Positions 40,284 through 44,119 of a stretch of DNA of 44,119 nucleotides are shown piece by piece (within the stretch, counting starts at the first letter, position 1; each line of letters starts with the position of its first letter). The position numbers and the translations under genes are program-made. Where the stretch lies: positions 1-44,119 of the IMG/VR virus record IMGVR_UViG_3300020129_000184, one strand, 5' to 3'. A model generated the notes under the pieces. That model saw nothing but the letters and a program-made list of their open reading frames with translations, was not told where the DNA came from and ran no database searches. Origin of the DNA: a virus.

Positions 40284-40951
40284 CGCCGTACTACGAGCAC
40301 GCCGGGATCACGATCTACCACGCCGACTGCCGCGATCTGATCGAGGACTGGGAAGGGCTGCGGACGAAAACGTTCGATCTGCTGCTCACCGATCCGCCGT
40401 ACGGGATCGACACGTGGTCCGCGAACACGACCGGCGGATTTATGAGCGTCCAGGCCGCTCGTGAAATTCGCGAATGGGATCGCTGCCCTGAGGCGGCGTT
40501 GCTGCGCCGGTTGATTGCGATCTCTCGCGTGTCGGTGATCTGGGGCGGCAACTATCTGGCGGACATACTCGGCCGCTCACGAGCGCCGTTGATCTGGGAC
40601 AAGGCGCACCGGGGGATGCATTTCGCAGACGGCGAAATGGCGTGGACGAATTTCGACTGGGGAACGATGCGGATCTTTTCGCTGCGCCTCGTGGACGGCG
40701 ACACGAAGGGAACCGGCATCCGGCTGCACCCGACACAAAAACCCGAAGAGCTGATGATTTGGTCGATTCGGCAAGCGAAGAATCCGCAGCTCGTGCTCGA
40801 TCCGTTCATGGGATCCGGCACGACGCTGGTCGCGTGTAAACGCCTGCGCCGGCGCTGCGTCGGAATCGAGATTCAGGAACGCTACTGCGAAATCGCCGCG
40901 CAACGCCTCGCGCAGGAAGTGCTGCCGCTCGAGCTGGAGGCGACGTCGTGA
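40280..40951 (+). CDS. DNA N6-adenine/N4-cytosine methyltransferase
   Basis: 223 residues from GTG 40280. Motif IV DPPY (38-41) precedes motif I DPFMGSGTT (174-182), the beta-class order, followed by VGIEIQERYCEIA. Likely protects phage DNA from host restriction; no cognate restriction enzyme is recognised. The recognition site cannot be read from sequence. Confidence 0.9.
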   Translation: MTPYYEHAGITIYHADCRDLIEDWEGLRTKTFDLLLTDPPYGIDTWSANTTGGFMSVQAAREIREWDRCPEAALLRRLIAISRVSVIWGGNYLADILGRSRAPLIWDKAHRGMHFADGEMAWTNFDWGTMRIFSLRLVDGDTKGTGIRLHPTQKPEELMIWSIRQAKNPQLVLDPFMGSGTTLVACKRLRRRCVGIEIQERYCEIAAQRLAQEVLPLELEATS

Positions 40952-41484
40952 TCCCGTATCTCATCGCGCACGTGATCACGCTGACGCCGTCCGAACTGTT
41001 GATCGCTGGCACGGTCGGCGTGTCGCGGTATGTCGAGAATCTCCGCACGCACCGACACCCCGGCCGCGCCGACACCGGCCGCAACACCGTGACCGGTCAT
41101 CTGCTGCACACGCACATCGACGGCGCGTGCGGCGAAGCGGCCTTCGCGAAGGCGATGGGCGTCTACTGGAATGGCGACGTCGGGGACATGTACGCGCCAG
41201 ACGTCAACGGCTGGCAAGTCCGCACGACGACGCGCCTCGACGGCAAGTTGATCATCCGGCACACCGACGCCGACGAGGCGCGACACGTGCTCGTGCGCGG
41301 CCGTTGTCCGGCGTTCCAGATCGTCGGCTGGATCGAAGGCCGGATCGCGAAGTCACCCGAATGGCTGGAGAGTCCCGCCGGACGACCGGCGGCGTGGTTC
41401 GTGCCGGACACCGCGCTGCACCCGTTCGCGCTCTACCGGGATTCCGAGCCGCCGCCGCCGTTGTTCGATGACTGTCCGTACTAG
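40948..41484 (+). CDS. Putative PD-(D/E)XK-like phage protein
   Basis: 178 residues from GTG 40948, overlapping the methyltransferase end. HIDGACGEAAFAKAMGVYW, then DVNGWQVRTTTR, resembles a recurring phage protein with a nuclease-like core (GxxGExAxAKxL...D.xxxQVR). Whether it is an active nuclease is uncertain because the D-x-K motif is not clear. Its place behind a methyltransferase would suit a companion nuclease. Confidence 0.5.
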   Translation: MIPYLIAHVITLTPSELLIAGTVGVSRYVENLRTHRHPGRADTGRNTVTGHLLHTHIDGACGEAAFAKAMGVYWNGDVGDMYAPDVNGWQVRTTTRLDGKLIIRHTDADEARHVLVRGRCPAFQIVGWIEGRIAKSPEWLESPAGRPAAWFVPDTALHPFALYRDSEPPPPLFDDCPY

Positions 41485-41496
41485 GGGAGGGCTGAC

Positions 41497-42021
41497 ATGT
41501 TTGCACCTGACACGCCGATGACGCTCACCGATGTGACCTTCACGACCGAAGTCGAGGACGAAGAGACGCGGCGGATCGTCGTCTGCACGTTCGCGATTGC
41601 GCCGTTCACCTCGTCGCACGCCGACGAGCTGAACATCCGATCCGTGCTCTTCGACATTGCCACCGGTTCGCTCAAGCCTGCCGTCGCGGCGGTCACCGCG
41701 TTGATCAGCCCGGAGGATCAGCGGCTCACGTTCGCCATGACGCCCGACCAAGGGGATCGCCGGATCGTGTTGCCCAACGTCCGCATCGAGCCGAAGCTGA
41801 AGGCCAAGATCAAACACGACCGCGAGCCTGCCGTGTGCGAGGCGCTGATCAAAATCAGCTTCAGTTACCCGACCGCCGATCAACTGCTCTACATCGCCAA
41901 CGGTGTCAACGATACGCATTACCTCACGTTCGAACCCGAACAGCTCGATCTGCTCACGGCCGAGGACGACAACGAATCGATTCGCAAGGGGCGCTCCCAT
42001 GCCGCAGCCACGACGCACTGA
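41497..42021 (+). CDS. Hypothetical protein (small beta-rich)
   Basis: 174 residues, GGGAGGGC ribosome site. Beta-rich first half (LTDVTFTTEVEDEETRRIVV), KIKHDREPAVCEALIKISFS near the middle. No recognised family. Confidence 0.62.
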   Translation: MFAPDTPMTLTDVTFTTEVEDEETRRIVVCTFAIAPFTSSHADELNIRSVLFDIATGSLKPAVAAVTALISPEDQRLTFAMTPDQGDRRIVLPNVRIEPKLKAKIKHDREPAVCEALIKISFSYPTADQLLYIANGVNDTHYLTFEPEQLDLLTAEDDNESIRKGRSHAAATTH

Positions 42022-42205
42022 CGACCTCGACCAACGCAACGCGGACCACGCGACCGAGATCTACCTGCTGATCGGCGCACCCGAAGCCGTCGCCCTCACG
42101 TGCGGCTTCGTGCCGCTCACCGTGCGCGAGCAGGCGCGAGCGGCCATCGACTGGGAACACTGGGCGAGCCGTCGTCCTCGACGACGGAACGGCGGCCGAC
42201 GATGA
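41999..42205 (+). CDS. Hypothetical small protein
   Basis: 68 residues from ATG 41999, overlapping the previous 3' end. Acidic helical start and Arg-rich C terminus (SRRPRRRNGGRR). Function unknown. Confidence 0.5.
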   Translation: MPQPRRTDDLDQRNADHATEIYLLIGAPEAVALTCGFVPLTVREQARAAIDWEHWASRRPRRRNGGRR

Positions 42206-42333
42206 AACGCCTGCCGCTCTACTTCTGGCTGTTCGCGTATTGCCCGGAGCCACTGCTGCCGCTGCTGAAGTGTTTCCCCCGGCGCTGGCGTGCGCGGCAG
42301 ATCCAACAGTTCCTGACGGGTGGCAAACGATGA
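42202..42333 (+). CDS. 43-residue membrane-associated peptide
   Basis: From ATG 42202, coupled by ATGA overlaps on both sides. MKRLPLYFWLFAYCPEPLLP then basic RRWRARQIQQ: aromatic amphipathic, possibly membrane-associated. Confidence 0.48.
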   Translation: MKRLPLYFWLFAYCPEPLLPLLKCFPRRWRARQIQQFLTGGKR

Positions 42334-42560
42334 CGATCACCGAAGCGGCCAATCGTGCGCGTGAAATCTGGGGCGCTGGCCGATTCTTTTCGGTGCAGCT
42401 GCGGCAGGACGGGGGCGCGGACGTCACACTGCTGCGGACGTTCCTCGCCAGCGACGTACGCGGTCGCACGTTCACGGCGCATCGTCTGAGCGCCAGCGGT
42501 CGGCCGATCTGTCACGTCGATTGCGAATCGCTCGTCGTCCAGGACGCGACGAAATCGTGA
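42330..42560 (+). CDS. Hypothetical protein
   Basis: 76 residues from ATG 42330; overlaps the methyltransferase start as GTGA. Beta-strand-rich with Arg/His. No recognised family. Confidence 0.55.
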   Translation: MTITEAANRAREIWGAGRFFSVQLRQDGGADVTLLRTFLASDVRGRTFTAHRLSASGRPICHVDCESLVVQDATKS

Positions 42561-43672
42561 GCGCGTACTACAACGAAAACGATCCCCACATGGCCGCGTG
42601 GATCCGTCAGTTGATCACACAGGGAGCGTTGCCGGATGGCGAAGTCGATACCCGATCAGTTGTCGATGTTCAACCCGACGACGTCCGAGGATTCGATCAC
42701 TGTCACTGGTTCGCCGGCATCGGCGGATGGGCGCACGCGCTTACCCTTGCTCGATGGCCTGCCGCTCGACGCTGCTGGACCGGCAGCTGCCCCTGTCAAC
42801 CGTTCAGCGTGGCGGGACGAGGCGCGGGTACCGACGATCCCCGCCACGTTTGGCCTGCGTGGTTTTCGCTCATCCGCGAGTGCCGACCTCCAGTCGTGTT
42901 TGGTGAACAGGTTGCGAGCGGTGACGGATTGTACTGGCTCGATCTTGTTCTCGCTGACATGGAAGGTGCTGAGTACGCCATCGGGCGCGTCGTGCTCCCT
43001 GCTGCGTGCGTCGGCGCTCCGCACGGGCGACACCGCCTCTACTTCGTGGCCGACGACCACCGGCCGCGACGGGACGAGCAGTCGGCGGCACGGCTACATG
43101 GACAAGGGCCATCCGGGGACGACACTCCACGACGCGGCACTGCTGGCGAGCTGGCCGACATGTCAGACGAGGGACGGGAATCGAGGCGGACAAGCGAAGC
43201 GCACGACGACCGGCCGCAGCAATCTCGACGACCACGCGATGCTGGCGGGAGCGTGGCCGACGCCGATAGTCCCGAACGGCGGACGCTCGTCGAACCCGGA
43301 GACGATGACCGCCACGGGACAGACGACCGATGGACGGAAGCACACCGTGACGCTCGAGCACGTGGCGAAGTTCGCGACATGGGCGACACCAACACCCCGC
43401 GATCACAAGGACGGCGACTGCACGACACAACTGGAACAGGGGACGATCCCGATCAACGCGCTACTCGGTCGGCAGGCGTTGCTGACTTCTGGAACGAGGC
43501 CGAGTGGATCCCCTGCCTCGACGGGCGGTCGCGGCCAATTGAACCCGGAACATTCCCGCTGGCTCATGGGGTACCCGCCCGTGTGGTCAAGTTGCGCGGC
43601 TACGGCAACGCAGTTGTTGCGCCACTCGCGGCGATCTTCGTGAGCGCGTACATGGAGCTGGAACGGTGGTGA
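42557..43672 (+). CDS. DNA cytosine-5 methyltransferase
   Basis: 371 residues from GTG 42557. Motif I FAGIGGWAHAL (52-62), motif IV CPCQPFSVAG with catalytic C80, motif VI as GEQV (usually ENV), motif VIII GAPHGRHRLYF, and the C-terminal GYGNAVVAPL. The target-recognition segment (about 180-330) is Asp/Arg-rich with repeated (V/L)AD-x-D-like units. In another frame the same DNA encodes a 335-residue open frame with WPTP-like repeats (separate entry). Protects phage DNA or supports regulation. Confidence 0.9.
   Translation: MSAYYNENDPHMAAWIRQLITQGALPDGEVDTRSVVDVQPDDVRGFDHCHWFAGIGGWAHALTLARWPAARRCWTGSCPCQPFSVAGRGAGTDDPRHVWPAWFSLIRECRPPVVFGEQVASGDGLYWLDLVLADMEGAEYAIGRVVLPAACVGAPHGRHRLYFVADDHRPRRDEQSAARLHGQGPSGDDTPRRGTAGELADMSDEGRESRRTSEAHDDRPQQSRRPRDAGGSVADADSPERRTLVEPGDDDRHGTDDRWTEAHRDARARGEVRDMGDTNTPRSQGRRLHDTTGTGDDPDQRATRSAGVADFWNEAEWIPCLDGRSRPIEPGTFPLAHGVPARVVKLRGYGNAVVAPLAAIFVSAYMELERW
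42636..43643 (+). CDS. Overlapping frame with WPTP repeats inside the C5-methyltransferase gene
   Basis: 335 residues, ATG at 42636, in a different frame from the methyltransferase. It begins MAKSIPDQLSMFNPTTSED and contains LTWKVLSTPSG, SWPTTTGRDG, SWPTCQTRDG, AWPTPIVPNG, TWATPTPRDH, and ends LNPEHSRWLMGYPPVW then Ser/Arg-rich. I recall proteins with exactly this SWPTP...LNPxxSRWLMGYP layout annotated as hypothetical or methyltransferase-linked in other phages, which suggests both frames are conserved. Translation is not shown by the sequence. Confidence 0.5.
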   Translation: MAKSIPDQLSMFNPTTSEDSITVTGSPASADGRTRLPLLDGLPLDAAGPAAAPVNRSAWRDEARVPTIPATFGLRGFRSSASADLQSCLVNRLRAVTDCTGSILFSLTWKVLSTPSGASCSLLRASALRTGDTASTSWPTTTGRDGTSSRRHGYMDKGHPGTTLHDAALLASWPTCQTRDGNRGGQAKRTTTGRSNLDDHAMLAGAWPTPIVPNGGRSSNPETMTATGQTTDGRKHTVTLEHVAKFATWATPTPRDHKDGDCTTQLEQGTIPINALLGRQALLTSGTRPSGSPASTGGRGQLNPEHSRWLMGYPPVWSSCAATATQLLRHSRRSS

Positions 43673-43676
43673 TCCC

Positions 43677-44045
43677 GTGTCACACGCCCCGCTGCGCCCT
43701 TGTCCACACCCCCACTGCGGACGCCTTGTCCGAGGTGGTGGCCCGTGCTCGTCGCACCAACGAGCGACACGCACGCAACGCGGCTACAGCAAGGCGTGGA
43801 TCACCTACAGCCACGCCTTCCTGCGTGAGCACCCGTGGTGCGGGGACCGTGCGTACGGTGCACCGCTCACGACCGACAGCCGCTGCCGTGCACTCGGCCT
43901 GCGAACCCCCGCCACGCAGACCGATCACATCGTCCCCCACCGGGGAGACGTGGCCCTGCTCTGGGACGCAACGAATCACCAAGCGTTGTGCAGCTCGTGT
44001 CACTCCCGAAAAACAGCGACGTTCGATGCGCGATTCAATCGGTGA
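43677..44045 (+). CDS. HNH endonuclease
   Basis: 122 residues from GTG 43677. C9/C14 and C24, then HNH core: DHIVPHRGD (83-91), N100-H101, CSSC (105-108) and HSRKT. In HK97-like phages an HNH protein next to the terminase is needed for cos cleavage and packaging. Together with TerS at the other end it argues that the window ends are adjacent in the genome. Confidence 0.9.
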   Translation: MSHAPLRPCPHPHCGRLVRGGGPCSSHQRATRTQRGYSKAWITYSHAFLREHPWCGDRAYGAPLTTDSRCRALGLRTPATQTDHIVPHRGDVALLWDATNHQALCSSCHSRKTATFDARFNR

Positions 44046-44119
44046 ACACCAAACAACGCACGAGCGATCACATGGGGGTAGGGGGCATCAAAAGGCTAGC
44101 TAAGTGTTCTGTGGGGAAC
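44046..44119 (+). other. Candidate cos region (right part)
   Basis: 74 bp after HNH without a gene. Contains GGGGGTAGGGGG (44074-44085) then CATCAAAAGG. I recall similar G-run motifs downstream of HNH genes before TerS in other phages, but cannot verify it here. The cos nick cannot be located. Confidence 0.4.

Noticed and set aside
43666-44103. Alternative frame over the HNH gene
   Set aside because: Shows no HNH motif and lacks a ribosome site; it is a shadow of the GC-rich gene.

Overview
The window looks like one complete, or nearly complete, temperate siphovirus genome (HK97-type) opened at its packaging end. Terminase small subunit starts at base 59, an HNH endonuclease ends at 44045, and HNH-TerS-TerL is the usual order around cos sites of such phages, so the two window ends probably join. 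The DNA is GC-rich, with dense overlapping genes (ATGA/GTGA junctions) and clear Shine-Dalgarno sites. The host cannot be named from the sequence; a possible spanin-like lipoprotein hints at a Gram-negative host. I found no tRNA, no IS element and no CRISPR array.

Layout. 59-541 is TerS. About 0.5-5 kb is a lysogeny/integration block wedged between TerS and TerL: small Zn-ribbon proteins, an excisionase-like HTH, an RHH protein and a tyrosine integrase, followed by a candidate attP region with an 18-bp direct repeat. 5.06-6.73 kb is TerL. 6.77-8.53 kb is a small-gene operon with a strong promoter whose spacer is a perfect palindrome. 8.6-16.5 kb holds portal, S49 protease, HK97-fold capsid, connectors and a glycosyltransferase. 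16.5-28.6 kb holds the tail genes (tube, frameshifted chaperone, tape measure, hub, fibre/lyase-like proteins) and small membrane proteins, followed by a second glycosyltransferase. 29.1-31.7 kb is a minus-strand operon led by a CI-like repressor. 31.7-31.9 kb is the divergent control region, and rightward early genes follow: Cro-like, RecT-like annealase, PD-(D/E)XK nuclease and a RAMP-reminiscent protein. 37.2-44 kb holds a cold-shock protein with a structured leader, a replication-type protein, RusA, two DNA methyltransferases and HNH.

The outstanding feature is 35151-37168, about 2 kb without a credible gene inside the recombination/early operon. It is a one-strand array of 42 exact GTCGAG words whose spacings are almost always 5n+3 (33, 38, 43, 48, 53, 58, 68). 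Between the words nearly every block of five bases ends in G, giving TCGAG-(NNNNG)n-NNG. The 5-nt phase with 3-nt resets excludes a protein-coding explanation and points to recognition of RNA or single-stranded DNA by a protein with a 5-nt step. I know of no described phage element like it. Its neighbours (annealase, nuclease with a substituted catalytic Lys, RAMP-like protein) make a nucleoprotein-filament or recombination role the leading guess, which is inference only.

Other notable points: a roughly 190-nt multi-hairpin RNA ahead of the cold-shock gene, two long overlapping reading frames in the cytosine methyltransferase region, a head-tail adaptor fused to a jelly-roll domain, a glycine-rich insertion in the tail hub, and several perfect palindromic operators.
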